Assembly: GCF_020782875.1 (NCBI RefSeq)
Contig: NZ_JAJGBN010000004.1
Span: forward strand, 62,001 to 126,000
Reading direction: 5' to 3'
From: Allomuricauda sp. M10
GTDB lineage: Bacteria; Bacteroidota; Bacteroidia; Flavobacteriales; Flavobacteriaceae
Length of the DNA stretch: 64,000 bases
The notes under the pieces were generated by a model. The model was not told the DNA's origin and made no database searches. It worked only from the letters and a program-made list of their open reading frames with translations. The position numbers and the translations under genes are program-made. The stretch's first letter is position 1. Each line of letters opens with the position of its first letter. Below, in pieces: positions 1 through 8,092 of this stretch.

Positions 1-55
1 CTCCAAAAGCAAAATTTTAAAATCGTATTTGGGTTAATGGCCTAATTAAAAATAG

Positions 56-84
56 AAAAGGGGATGTACAAAACATCCCCTTTT
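56..84. terminator. Bidirectional intrinsic terminator
   Basis: A perfect 12-bp stem (AAAAGGGGATGT / ACATCCCCTTTT) encloses a 5-nt loop, with A/T tracts on both sides so it could work on either strand. On the minus strand it lies just downstream of the two micropeptide ORFs and would end that transcript. A plus-strand gene left of the window could also use it. Confidence 0.8.
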
Positions 85-108
85 CCATGATATTCACTTA
101 AACAGTAA

Positions 109-210
109 CTATGGATGACTCAACAGATTGATATCAAAATCGGTGAGCATTGCATTCAAATCTTGAATGAAATTTAAGTAAGCTGTGTTTTCTTGGTTAA
201 AATTTTTCAT
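109..210 (-). CDS. Candidate micropeptide B (33 aa), paralogue of the next ORF
   Basis: This short ATG-started ORF would encode 33 residues. Its middle part, YLNFIQDLNAML, matches YLAFLQELNEIL in the neighbouring 32-aa ORF at 7 of 12 positions, with conservative changes elsewhere. No signal peptide or membrane segment is visible; the leucine and isoleucine spacing suggests one amphipathic helix. It is the last ORF before the terminator at 56-84 and follows the other micropeptide by 27 nt. I do not recognise the family. The case for translation rests on the two similar ORFs standing in tandem in one putative transcript; either alone would be dismissed. Confidence 0.45.
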   Translation of the reverse strand: MKNFNQENTAYLNFIQDLNAMLTDFDINLLSHP

Positions 211-237
211 CGAAACAAAATTTGGGGTTTTGGTCCA

Positions 238-336
238 CTATAGGTAATCAAGTTCGGCAAGTTCGTTCAAGCTCAGGATTTCGTTCAGTTCCTGAAGAAA
301 TGCCAAATATTCTTCTCCGTAGGTATCGTATAACAT
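238..336 (-). CDS. Candidate micropeptide A (32 aa), paralogue of micropeptide B
   Basis: An ATG-started ORF of 32 acidic residues with the core YLAFLQELNEIL, similar to the core of the ORF at 109-210. The reading frame is open back to the stop of the upstream gene at 448, but 336 is the only ATG, GTG or TTG in that stretch, which fixes the start. It lies 111 nt downstream of the 117-aa protein gene on the same strand. A single amphipathic helix is likely. Function unknown; a regulatory or antimicrobial-type peptide is possible, but nothing here proves it. Confidence 0.45.
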   Translation of the reverse strand: MLYDTYGEEYLAFLQELNEILSLNELAELDYL

Positions 337-447
337 GCGTTTTCGGGGTTTTGATGTTTGGGTATTCCTATAACGTGAATCTATTCGAAAGATTATATCA
401 AAACAATTTTTTGTGGTGAAATTCTTACCATTGGTTGTGAAACGATT

Positions 448-801
448 CTATTGGTCATTTTCCAAAATATCCAGTGTCACTTCAAAATCCAGATCGGGAT
501 CCACTTTGCTCGGTCTTATGTTGAATTCATCATAAATGAAACAAAGGTTCATGGGCAATCTGCTCCTTTCGGCAGGTGTCATTACACCCAGTTTGGATTG
601 TAACGCCGTCCTGATCTCAAAAGCCTTGTTGCTGATTTTGGGATTATCATGACCTTCCAACTCAGTCAAAAAAGGAATTTCCTTCTTGTCCCCTATCTCC
701 AGCATTTGCTCTATCAACATTAACTTGCATTCCAAGTCCTTGGCATGTTGGAACAACGGATAAAAAACGCTCTGTAGGTATGTTGGAAGTTCGGCGGTCA
801 T
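448..801 (-). CDS. Conserved hypothetical protein with HEAT-like helices
   Basis: A 117-aa protein beginning MTAELPTYLQSVF. The ATG at 801 was chosen because a start at 840 would overlap the upstream gene, whose stop is at 812; the chosen start leaves a 10-nt gap. Residues 30-75 look like a pair of amphipathic helices of HEAT type (LIEQMLEIGDKKEIPFL followed by a second helix). The C-terminus is rich in Asp and Glu. It is evidently co-transcribed with the degenerate Hpt-like gene, so it may act as a partner protein. I do not recognise a characterised family. Confidence 0.75.
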   Translation of the reverse strand: MTAELPTYLQSVFYPLFQHAKDLECKLMLIEQMLEIGDKKEIPFLTELEGHDNPKISNKAFEIRTALQSKLGVMTPAERSRLPMNLCFIYDEFNIRPSKVDPDLDFEVTLDILENDQ

Positions 802-811
802 TTTTTTGGTT

Positions 812-1591
812 TTACATGGTTCGGAAGAGCTCCATCTCAAAATCTACCTGCTCCTGTATCATGGGGTATTCCGTCACAAATTGTTCGTATAGAAAAGCGA
901 GGTGTTTGGAATCGTTGTCCGTTTTGCTCAACAGCGATATTTGTTGCACGATCTCCAAAAGTTCATAGGTCTTCATCATCCTAAGGTTGGGTCCCACTTT
1001 TTGGCAGCAAAGGGCCAATGCCGAAAAATCTTCGTTCAACAGGTGAATTTTAGAACTACCGATGAATTCCAGTACGTTGTGCTTGAACATCCTTACCAGT
1101 TCTTCCAATAACTCCATGCGGCCCATGCAGTCTTCCAAAACCGGTTTTAGATTGATCTTGTGTTCCGAGTAGCCCGTTACAAGACTCTTCTCAATATATT
1201 GAAAGTGATTTGGCATAGATTCGGGGGTATTTTTATCTATTTTGACCAGTTTTTCGGCAGCTTTTTTCAGGGCCTTGGTCAGCTCCAGTTGTGTTTTGTT
1301 CAGTGGGGTATTTTCCAATGCATCCAACAATTGAAAAATGGGATCTTTGGTTATCGGTTTATCGAATGAGGCAGATTTCCTTTGAGGTTCCAAAATCCCC
1401 ATTCTTTTGTAAAGATCTTCCAGTTGTTTCAGTTCGGATACGCCAAAAACTTTGTCTTCCAGGCCGTGTTTAAAGATTTCGAAGGATTTTTTCAGTTCCC
1501 CTGCCTCCACAACTCCCAGTTCTTCATAAGAGAAAGAGCTTAATCCGATTTCCAATTTTTCAAGATAGTTGAGTAATTCCCGTGTTCCCAA
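812..1591 (-). CDS. Hpt-like protein lacking the phospho-accepting histidine
   Basis: A 259-aa all-helical protein. Residues about 145-250 resemble a histidine phosphotransfer domain: a helix of the INLKPVLEDCMGRMELLEELV type, then a helix where a phospho-His normally sits in an AHK.KP motif. Here that segment reads ALCCQKVGPNLRMM, placing Gln197 where the His should be. It may therefore be a non-phosphorylated docking or inhibitory relative of phosphorelay proteins. The start is TTG at 1591; there is no in-frame ATG before the upstream stop at 1619. It is the first gene of the minus-strand unit ending at the 56-84 terminator. The Hpt assignment is by eye and moderate. Confidence 0.7.
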   Translation of the reverse strand: MGTRELLNYLEKLEIGLSSFSYEELGVVEAGELKKSFEIFKHGLEDKVFGVSELKQLEDLYKRMGILEPQRKSASFDKPITKDPIFQLLDALENTPLNKTQLELTKALKKAAEKLVKIDKNTPESMPNHFQYIEKSLVTGYSEHKINLKPVLEDCMGRMELLEELVRMFKHNVLEFIGSSKIHLLNEDFSALALCCQKVGPNLRMMKTYELLEIVQQISLLSKTDNDSKHLAFLYEQFVTEYPMIQEQVDFEMELFRTM

Positions 1592-1718
1592 TTTTAAGAG
1601 GTAATAATTGTTGATACACTAAAAATGTCCAATTAAAAGAGGGATAACAATTTAATGTTCCGTAGGATTCGGAATTTGTTGTCAAATTGCGTTATTTGTA
1701 TGTATAAAAACCAACCTG

Positions 1719-3002
1719 ATGAAATATTTATACCTTATTTGTAGTGTTCTCCTTTTCATTTCCTGCGGAGAGAAAAAACCTGAAAAAACCGAAACAATGG
1801 AAGAAATGGCCCAAAGGATCCATGATTCCGTGATCACCATCGATACACATGATGATATTAACGTAGCTAACTTTACGGACAGCATCAACTATACCCAAAA
1901 CCTGAAAACCCAAGTAAATCTTCCCAAAATGAAGGAAGGCGGCCTGGATGTAGCCTGGTTTATTGTTTACACCGGACAAGATACCCTTACCGCTGAAGGA
2001 TATGCCAAGGCTTCTGAAAATGCCATGGCCAAATTCCAGGCCATCCATAAACTTTGTGAAGAGATTGCTCCTGATCAAATCGGGTTGGCCCTGACTTCCG
2101 ATGATGTTAGAAAAATAGCCGCTTCGGGTAAAAAAGTGGCCATGATCGGGGTAGAGAACGCCTACCCTATTGGTGAGGATCTTTCCAAAATTGAAGAATA
2201 TCAAAAATTGGGTGCCAGATACATGTCCTTGGCGCATAACGGTCACAGCCAATTCAGTGATTCCAATACCGGGGAACAAGACAGTGTTTGGTTGTACCAC
2301 GGTCTGAGTGATTTGGGCAAACAGGCCATTGCGGAGATGAACCGAGTGGGAATCATGGTAGATGTCTCCCACCCTTCCAAAGAAGCCATGGTCCAAATGA
2401 TCGAACTTTCCAAGGCACCGATCATTGCTTCGCATTCTTCGGCAAGGGCATTGTGCAACCACAGCCGTAACTTGGATGATGAACAACTTCTGATGATGAA
2501 AAAGAACGGTGGTGTGGTTCAAACTGTCGCTTTTGGATCATATCTCAACACCGAAAAAAATGATGCTCGCTCCGCATACCTGCAAGAAATCAACAAAAAA
2601 GTAGCCGATTCTTTGGGTATTGAGTGGTACGAAAGATCCCAGTTCAGGACCTTGACACCAGAGCAGCGCGAGACCTTTTTTGCAAACTACCAAAAGGTAA
2701 TGGGCATTTCCGAGGAACTTGCCAAAAAAGACCCCAATGCCCCATCTGCAGTAAATGTTTCCGACTTTGTGGACCACATTGATTACATGGTGAAATTGAT
2801 CGGGATAGACCATGTGGGTATCAGCTCCGATTTTGATGGAGGTGGTGGAATTGAAGGCTGGTCAGATGCCTCCGAGACCTTCAATGTAACCTTGGAACTG
2901 GTAAAACGCGGCTATACCGAAGAAGATATCGCCAAATTGTGGGGTGGTAACCTTCTTAGGGTATTGGACGAGGTTCAGGCAATTGCCAAAACGTTGAACT
3001 AA
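1719..3002 (+). CDS. Membrane dipeptidase, peptidase family M19, lipoprotein
   Basis: A 427-aa renal-dipeptidase-type zinc hydrolase, probably cleaving dipeptides (including D-residue-containing ones) in the periplasm or at the outer membrane. The N-terminus is a lipoprotein signal with lipobox LFISC and acylated Cys16. Family metal ligands are visible: H44 and D46 in IDTHDD, E146 in GVENAY, H218 in DVSH and H239 in ASHSS, plus the late Asp of SSDFDGGGG. Length and order fit complete M19 enzymes. It stands alone on the plus strand, and its stop codon overlaps the convergent thioesterase stop. Confidence 0.93.
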   Translation: MKYLYLICSVLLFISCGEKKPEKTETMEEMAQRIHDSVITIDTHDDINVANFTDSINYTQNLKTQVNLPKMKEGGLDVAWFIVYTGQDTLTAEGYAKASENAMAKFQAIHKLCEEIAPDQIGLALTSDDVRKIAASGKKVAMIGVENAYPIGEDLSKIEEYQKLGARYMSLAHNGHSQFSDSNTGEQDSVWLYHGLSDLGKQAIAEMNRVGIMVDVSHPSKEAMVQMIELSKAPIIASHSSARALCNHSRNLDDEQLLMMKKNGGVVQTVAFGSYLNTEKNDARSAYLQEINKKVADSLGIEWYERSQFRTLTPEQRETFFANYQKVMGISEELAKKDPNAPSAVNVSDFVDHIDYMVKLIGIDHVGISSDFDGGGGIEGWSDASETFNVTLELVKRGYTEEDIAKLWGGNLLRVLDEVQAIAKTLN

Positions 3003-3409
3003 ACGTTTTCCTCTTTTTCCTTCTTGGCCAATCGGTCCTTAACGTACTCGATCTTGGTTTTGCCATGGGCCTTTGGATTGCCTTTGTCGTCCAGGTTTAC
3101 CAAAATAATATTGTCCACGGTGACAATGCTTTCGTGGGTCATCTTGTTTCGCACCTCACAATTGAGGGAAATGGAGGTGACCCCGAATTTTATCACGTCG
3201 ATTCCGATCTCAATGATGTCACCCTCTACCGCGGTGCTCATAAAATTGATTTCGGACATATATTTGGTAACTACCTTTTTATTTTCAAGTTGTATGATGC
3301 TGTACATTACAGCCTCCTCATCGATCCATGAAAGGACCTTTCCGCCAAACAGCGTTCCATTGGCGTTCAAATCTTCTGGTTTTACCCATTTTCGTGTATG
3401 AAATCGCAT
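2999..3409 (-). CDS. Acyl-CoA thioesterase, hotdog fold (YciA/cytosolic type)
   Basis: A 136-aa hotdog protein that hydrolyses acyl-CoA to free acid and CoA in the cytoplasm. The signature LNANGTLFGGKVLSWIDEEA near residue 15, with its Asn and Asp, is typical of the YciA/BACH family. The ATG at 3409 is preferred; the upstream TTG at 3436 falls inside a TACCTTTG promoter box. The gene converges with the dipeptidase gene, the stops overlapping by 4 nt. Single-domain length is normal for bacterial members. Confidence 0.9.
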   Translation of the reverse strand: MRFHTRKWVKPEDLNANGTLFGGKVLSWIDEEAVMYSIIQLENKKVVTKYMSEINFMSTAVEGDIIEIGIDVIKFGVTSISLNCEVRNKMTHESIVTVDNIILVNLDDKGNPKAHGKTKIEYVKDRLAKKEKEENV

Positions 3410-3433
3410 TGTGAAACTTTTTAAAATACAGGA

Positions 3434-3441
3434 CAAAGGTA
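3434..3441 (-). promoter_or_regulatory. Bacteroidota -7 promoter box for the thioesterase gene
   Basis: The minus strand reads TACCTTTG, an exact match to TAnnTTTG, 24 nt before the chosen ATG. No good TTTG -33 element is seen at the usual spacing, so this is a moderate call. It helps rule out the upstream TTG start. Confidence 0.45.
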
Positions 3442-3579
3442 CTTCAATACCCGATCGCTTGTTTCTACATTACCCTACTAAATTTATGCAATTATGAATT
3501 TCAAACTATTCATTACCAAGCACTACGGAGTCTATAATTTTATTGACGAAGGATTTTTAAATCGATGAAAATTTTGGGT

Positions 3580-4479
3580 TTAGTCAAAAAGACCCTGTTG
3601 CGGTGGGTTTAAAGTTGCCGGTATAGTTAGATTGCAACCCAGGGCGGGATTCAATTGCTTGATCAAATGGGCAGAAAGTAATGGGGATTCCAATTCCAAG
3701 TTTTGGTGCACAAAAAAATGGATGTTCTCCAATCCCTGCTCTTTCCAAGCAGACAATCGTTTTACCCAATCCTGCAAACGCGGATAATCGGACGGATGGT
3801 TGGCGCCCACATAACGGATAAAGGCCTCATTGTTGGTCAACCGCATATGCATCAGGTCTCTCCTGCCTGCGGTATCTACCAACACATTGGCAATGTTGTT
3901 CTCTTCCAGTAAATGATACAGTTCTTGGGCCACGGTTTCATCGGTGAACCAATCTGTGTGGCGGAACTCCATGGCCAAGGGAAACTCTTTCGGCCAGTAC
4001 TCCACAAAGCGCACTACCCTATCCCAGTTTTTTGGGTCGAAGTTGTTGTGCATCTGCAAAAAGATGGTGCCCATTTTTTCCCGGAGTAAAGCGGTCACTT
4101 CCAAATAACGGTCCACCACAGGGTACACTTGATCGTTCAATCGGCGGAGATGGCTCACCTCATTGGTCATTTTTGGAAAAAACTTGAAACCTTCGGGAGT
4201 CTTGTCGTACCATTTTTCATAGGTGTCCGAAGGAAAGATGCGGTAGAACGTGGCATTGAGTTCTATACAATTGAATTGGGAAGAGTAATACTGCAATTCG
4301 TCTTTTGTACCTCTTGGGTAAAAATTCTTAAGATCCTGCCGATTCCATTTGGCGCAGCCCACAAAGACATTGGGTTCCCCTTCGGACCCATATTTAGAGA
4401 GTACCACAGACGTATCCGGATGGTCCTTCGGGATGGTGAAATCAATATGTTCTGGGTGGTCTACTTTGCCGAATTTCAT
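3580..4479 (-). CDS. DUF72 family protein (YecE-like TIM barrel)
   Basis: A 299-aa protein with the DUF72 layout: VGCAKWNRQDLKNFYP near residue 40, LNATFYR near 75, FKFFPKM near 95, FRHTDWF near 170 and a final FVHQNLELESPL. Members have a TIM-barrel fold; some have been proposed to bind or hydrolyse nucleic acid or nucleotide substrates, but the reaction is not settled. No signal peptide, so cytoplasmic. It is monocistronic with a 170-nt upstream gap to the thioesterase promoter region. Confidence 0.88.
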   Translation of the reverse strand: MKFGKVDHPEHIDFTIPKDHPDTSVVLSKYGSEGEPNVFVGCAKWNRQDLKNFYPRGTKDELQYYSSQFNCIELNATFYRIFPSDTYEKWYDKTPEGFKFFPKMTNEVSHLRRLNDQVYPVVDRYLEVTALLREKMGTIFLQMHNNFDPKNWDRVVRFVEYWPKEFPLAMEFRHTDWFTDETVAQELYHLLEENNIANVLVDTAGRRDLMHMRLTNNEAFIRYVGANHPSDYPRLQDWVKRLSAWKEQGLENIHFFVHQNLELESPLLSAHLIKQLNPALGCNLTIPATLNPPQQGLFD

Positions 4480-4605
4480 AGGTGATTTGGATTGGGATTT
4501 AAATATATAAATTTAAAAAGGTCTGTTCATAACATCGTTAACAACTAATGCATTAGCTAAAAGGGTGCGGTTTCCGATTATGTAACTTTATTAAAACAAG
4601 TTGCC

Positions 4606-5019
4606 ATGGATTCACGATCCAAGAGTCTTTTGGACATCCGCCCAGACATTCCACAGACACATTTCAACAGCGCAATGGGTTTTGATGAGCGTTTCCAGAA
4701 CCAAACGTTACGGCCCGTCATCAAACTTCAAAACCTTTTATTGGTGGAGGCCTTTAAGAACTACATCGCCAAACATAAGGGAGCTTTTCATGAGCTTTCG
4801 TTGGAGCGCAAGATGCAATTTATTGAAGGGGCCATCCAAAAGGACATCAAATTCAGGAATTCCCTTAAGGGAATGGTCATTGGCCAGTTTACGGTGGAAG
4901 AATACCAAGATTACATCACCAATTCTTCCTCGTTGAACAAACGTATGATGAACATGGTCATCGAACGGCTCAAAGACCAAGTCCAATTGTTGGATCATCA
5001 GGCCCAGTTACAGGATTGA
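4606..5019 (+). CDS. Conserved flavobacterial protein of unknown function
   Basis: A 137-aa soluble, helical protein with no signal peptide. The C-terminal half (KDIKFRNSLKGMVIGQFTVEEY, then LNKRMMNMVIERLKDQ) is the most conserved-looking part. I recall similar flavobacterial proteins being labelled glyoxalase in databases, but there is no vicinal-oxygen-chelate motif here and I do not support that name. It converges on the DUF2461 gene, the coding ends overlapping by 12 nt. Start ATG at 4606. Confidence 0.8.
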   Translation: MDSRSKSLLDIRPDIPQTHFNSAMGFDERFQNQTLRPVIKLQNLLLVEAFKNYIAKHKGAFHELSLERKMQFIEGAIQKDIKFRNSLKGMVIGQFTVEEYQDYITNSSSLNKRMMNMVIERLKDQVQLLDHQAQLQD

Positions 5020-5688
5020 TTCACCGTTCAAATTAGTGGTCAGGATGTCGCTCATCAGGTTAAAGTAGGGCCTAATGGCGCGGTAAGATTTGTCCACTTC
5101 ATCCAAGAAGGAATCGGATAGTACTTCTGCATCCGTGAGGTCCCGTGTAAAAATGAACTGTTGGTACTTGATCAAATCAATGTCAGGGTGGTTCTTATCA
5201 AAACCCTTCGGAGCTGTTTTAACAGTGTCTCCTTTCAATTCTCCCCAAATAGATTTCAAGGATTTTTGCCCGATCACTTTTCGGAATTCCGAGGCATCCA
5301 TTTCCAGTTCCTTTCGTATGCGGAAGAGGTCTTCTTTGTTGGGGTCCCAAAAACCGGTGGCCAAAAATGATCCGCCCGGTTTTAAATGTAGATAATACCC
5401 TCCCCTTAAATGACTGCCCAATCGGGAAAAGGACCCTCCAAAATGGGTCTTGTATGGTGTTTTGTCCTTGGAAAAACGTACATCCCGATAAATGCGGAAC
5501 ATTTTCATCTTTTCGATCTCGTCGTGATGGTTCAGCTTGTCCTTTACCGCTTCGTAAAACCCCTTCACGGCCGTTTCATGCTTTTTAAACGTCTTCTTGT
5601 TCGCTTCGAACCATTCCTTATTGTTGTTCTTTTCAAGTTGTCTTAAAAAATCAAATGCTTCTTTGGAAATCGTAGTCTGAACAGCCAT
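5008..5688 (-). CDS. DUF2461 family protein
   Basis: A 226-aa cytoplasmic protein matching the DUF2461 (TIGR02453) pattern: EFLRQLEKNNNKEWF-type N-terminus, a central RIYRDVRFSKDKTPYK motif near residue 65, then GGYYLHLKPGGSFLATG near 97. The function of the family is unknown. The gene is complete and monocistronic, converging with the gene at 4606-5019. Its 5' flank faces the divergent cysE-cysM operon. Confidence 0.88.
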   Translation of the reverse strand: MAVQTTISKEAFDFLRQLEKNNNKEWFEANKKTFKKHETAVKGFYEAVKDKLNHHDEIEKMKMFRIYRDVRFSKDKTPYKTHFGGSFSRLGSHLRGGYYLHLKPGGSFLATGFWDPNKEDLFRIRKELEMDASEFRKVIGQKSLKSIWGELKGDTVKTAPKGFDKNHPDIDLIKYQQFIFTRDLTDAEVLSDSFLDEVDKSYRAIRPYFNLMSDILTTNLNGESIL

Positions 5689-5780
5689 ATATCGATAATA
5701 TGTTATTTTTAAACTAAAGTTAGCCTTTTCTGATAGGCCGTGGTAAGGATTTGTCTAATTTTAAGACAATAAGAAGTAGT

Positions 5781-6572
5781 ATGGACAAGAAAAAAATCAT
5801 TGCAGAGCTGAACAGGCACAAGAAGTTGCCCCATCTTGATTTCAGATTGAAGCAAGAAACGGAAGATTTTACGGATACTCTTTTTTATACCCTTTTTGAT
5901 GCCAATACGCCAGTTGCGGTGAACTTGGAATTGCTGGAAAATCAATTCAACCGATTGGTGGATATGGCCTGTTGGGAATTGGAACGACCCAGTGACCAAC
6001 TTTGGGACAACTACGTTTCGGAATTGCCCGGGATTTTGGAAAAATTGAATCTGGATGCCGAGGCAATCCTTAATTGTGATCCTGCTTCACTTTCCATCCG
6101 CGAGATTTATATGGCCTATCCTGGCTTTTATGCCATTGCCATCTACCGCTTGGCCCATGAACTTTATGTTCAAGATGTGCCCCTCATTCCAAGGTTGATG
6201 ACCGAATATGCCCATAGACAGACTGGTGTGGACATCAACCCCGGTGCAAAAATCGGGAAATCCTTCTTTATCGATCACGCTACGGGTGTGGTCATTGGGG
6301 AAACCGCCATTATACATGACAACGTAAAAATTTATCAAGGTGTAACGCTTGGAGCCTTATATGTGGCCAAAAACTTGGAGAAGACCAAAAGGCACCCCAC
6401 TATCATGAGCAATGTTACCATTTATGCCAATGCAACCATTTTGGGTGGCAAAACCGTTGTGGGTGAAAATTCCATCATCGGGGGTAACGCCTGGGTGACC
6501 GCTTCTGTACCGCCAAATTCAACCGTTTTCCATACACCAGAAATCAAAATAAAGACAGCTCCAAATGTCTAA
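5781..6572 (+). CDS. cysE: Serine O-acetyltransferase
   Basis: A 263-aa enzyme that transfers acetyl from acetyl-CoA to L-serine, giving O-acetylserine for cysteine synthesis. The N-terminal helical domain precedes a left-handed beta-helix of hexapeptide repeats containing [23 protein letters not shown] near residue 160, with the catalytic His/Asp region. The ATG at 5781 (MDKKKII) is preferred over a TTG at 5751. It overlaps cysM by 8 nt, so the acetylserine maker and user are translationally linked. Confidence 0.95.
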   Translation: MDKKKIIAELNRHKKLPHLDFRLKQETEDFTDTLFYTLFDANTPVAVNLELLENQFNRLVDMACWELERPSDQLWDNYVSELPGILEKLNLDAEAILNCDPASLSIREIYMAYPGFYAIAIYRLAHELYVQDVPLIPRLMTEYAHRQTGVDINPGAKIGKSFFIDHATGVVIGETAIIHDNVKIYQGVTLGALYVAKNLEKTKRHPTIMSNVTIYANATILGGKTVVGENSIIGGNAWVTASVPPNSTVFHTPEIKIKTAPNV

Positions 6573-7449
6573 AAGCATCTTAGACCTTATTGGCAACACC
6601 CCTTTGGTGGAGTCCAAAGTATTGAATACCAATCCTAACGTTAAAGTCCTATTTAAGCTGGAAGGGAATAATCCCGGAGGCAGTGTAAAAGATCGCCCTG
6701 CCTATAACATGATCAAGAGCGGTTTAGAAAGGGGAGATTTTTCCAAGGAATCCAAATTGATAGAGGCCACCAGTGGAAACACAGGGATTGGCTTGGCCAT
6801 GGTTGCCAGTCTTTTCGGGTTGGATATTGAATTGGTCATGCCTGAAAATTCTACAATAGAACGGGTTCAGACCATGCGTGCTTATGGCGCAAAAGTGACC
6901 CTCACGCCAGCCGATGTTGGGATTGAAGGTGCACGCGATTATGCGGAATCCAAAGTAATGAACGAGGGATTCATCATGATGAACCAATTTTCCAATGACG
7001 ATAACTGGAAAGCGCATTACAAAACAACTGGACCTGAAATTTGGAGGGATACTGAAGGGCAAATCACCCATTTTGTATCCAGTATGGGAACCACGGGAAC
7101 TATCATGGGAACCTCCACTTTTTTAAAGGAGAAAAACCCGAATGTTCAGATTGTTGGGGTACAGCCCACGGATGAATCCAAAATACCGGGTATTCGAAAA
7201 TGGCCCCAAGAATACTTGCCCAAAATTTTTGATCCCAAAAAGGTGGATACCGTAATGGAAGTCAGCGAAGCAGATGCCACCCTAATGGCCAAAAAACTGG
7301 CTAAGGAGGAAGGGATTTTTGCCGGCATGAGTAGCGGAGGTGCTGCCACGGTGGCTTTTAGATTGGCAGAAATGTTGGATCGTGGGACTATTGTATCCAT
7401 TGTTTGCGACAGAGGTGACCGCTACCTGTCTTCCAATCTTTTCGACTGA
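6565..7449 (+). CDS. cysM: Cysteine synthase B (O-acetylserine sulfhydrylase)
   Basis: A 294-aa PLP enzyme that replaces the acetyl of O-acetylserine with sulfide or thiosulfate. PLP lysine K42 lies in [10 protein letters not shown]; the substrate loop is [10 protein letters not shown] (about 68-77) and the phosphate loop SSMGTTGT (about 173). The RDTEG..HFVS and [10 protein letters not shown]-terminus are typical of the CysM branch. It follows cysE in an overlapping two-gene operon. Confidence 0.95.
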   Translation: MSKSILDLIGNTPLVESKVLNTNPNVKVLFKLEGNNPGGSVKDRPAYNMIKSGLERGDFSKESKLIEATSGNTGIGLAMVASLFGLDIELVMPENSTIERVQTMRAYGAKVTLTPADVGIEGARDYAESKVMNEGFIMMNQFSNDDNWKAHYKTTGPEIWRDTEGQITHFVSSMGTTGTIMGTSTFLKEKNPNVQIVGVQPTDESKIPGIRKWPQEYLPKIFDPKKVDTVMEVSEADATLMAKKLAKEEGIFAGMSSGGAATVAFRLAEMLDRGTIVSIVCDRGDRYLSSNLFD

Positions 7450-7601
7450 TTTTCAATTCACTTTAGCTGGCAGAATAATTAGGTTTTATTATCAGATTTT
7501 TCTGATTATCTGACATTGCCCACTGTTTGTCGATTAGATTAAATCCTTTCATTTTTATCCCCTTACTTTATATCAAATTAGATTCCCAAATCACTTTTGA
7601 T

Positions 7602-8084
7602 ATGAATGCAATTTCAAAAATTATCACCTGGAAAAGAGACATATTGGCTTCATTGGCCGTTTTATTGGTTTTGATCGTTTTGGACTTTTACGGGGTATAC
7701 ACCAATAAATTCTACTTCCTAAAAGCTGAAAATTACCTTTTCCCGGTTCTTGCAGCGGTTCATTTGTTGTATTTGTATGTGGTTTGGTTCAAAATATCAG
7801 AAGGCGAGTTGCCCGATCCCAAAATGCGTAATATTGAATATGCATTGTATGCTGTTTTGGGCGTATATGTGTTCAAAATTTATGACAGTATCACGGTGCT
7901 CAATTCCATTGCTGAATTTGGGGAGCATGTAATTCCTGCAACATTCAAACCTATCGCCACCTTAACATTAGTGCTCTATAGTATTTTACCCATTCTTACC
8001 ATCTATACTTTTTGGTTAAGAAAAAAGTACGTGGGGGCCTATAATTTTGAGAACTACAACGACAACCTTAACATCTGGCAATAA
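7602..8084 (+). CDS. Small integral membrane protein, four TM segments
   Basis: A 160-aa protein with hydrophobic helices near residues 12-30, 45-62, 80-98 and 115-138, and a polar C-terminal tail. No known motif. Start ATG at 7602 is preferred over a TTG at 7527. It ends 8 nt before the convergent AAA+ ATPase gene. Function unknown; I recognise only a Bacteroidota-style membrane protein. Confidence 0.75.
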   Translation: MNAISKIITWKRDILASLAVLLVLIVLDFYGVYTNKFYFLKAENYLFPVLAAVHLLYLYVVWFKISEGELPDPKMRNIEYALYAVLGVYVFKIYDSITVLNSIAEFGEHVIPATFKPIATLTLVLYSILPILTIYTFWLRKKYVGAYNFENYNDNLNIWQ

Positions 8085-8092
8085 AACTAAAG

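Noticed and set aside
222-419. Plus-strand 65-aa open frame
   Set aside because: It lies antisense to the two micropeptide ORFs, has no start context and its translation has no recognisable features.
1728-2522. Long minus-strand open frame (264 codons) opposite the M19 dipeptidase
   Set aside because: Complementary shadow of a clear lipoprotein enzyme with all metal ligands; the antisense product has no family features.
3494-3568. 24-codon plus-strand ORF in the gap before DUF72
   Set aside because: Begins MNFKLFITKHYG but lies between minus-strand genes, with no promoter, terminator or relative; not enough support.
7491-7506. Hairpin ATCAGA-TTTT-TCTGAT after cysM
   Set aside because: Only 6 A/T-rich base pairs and no clean T-run after it; too weak to call a terminator.
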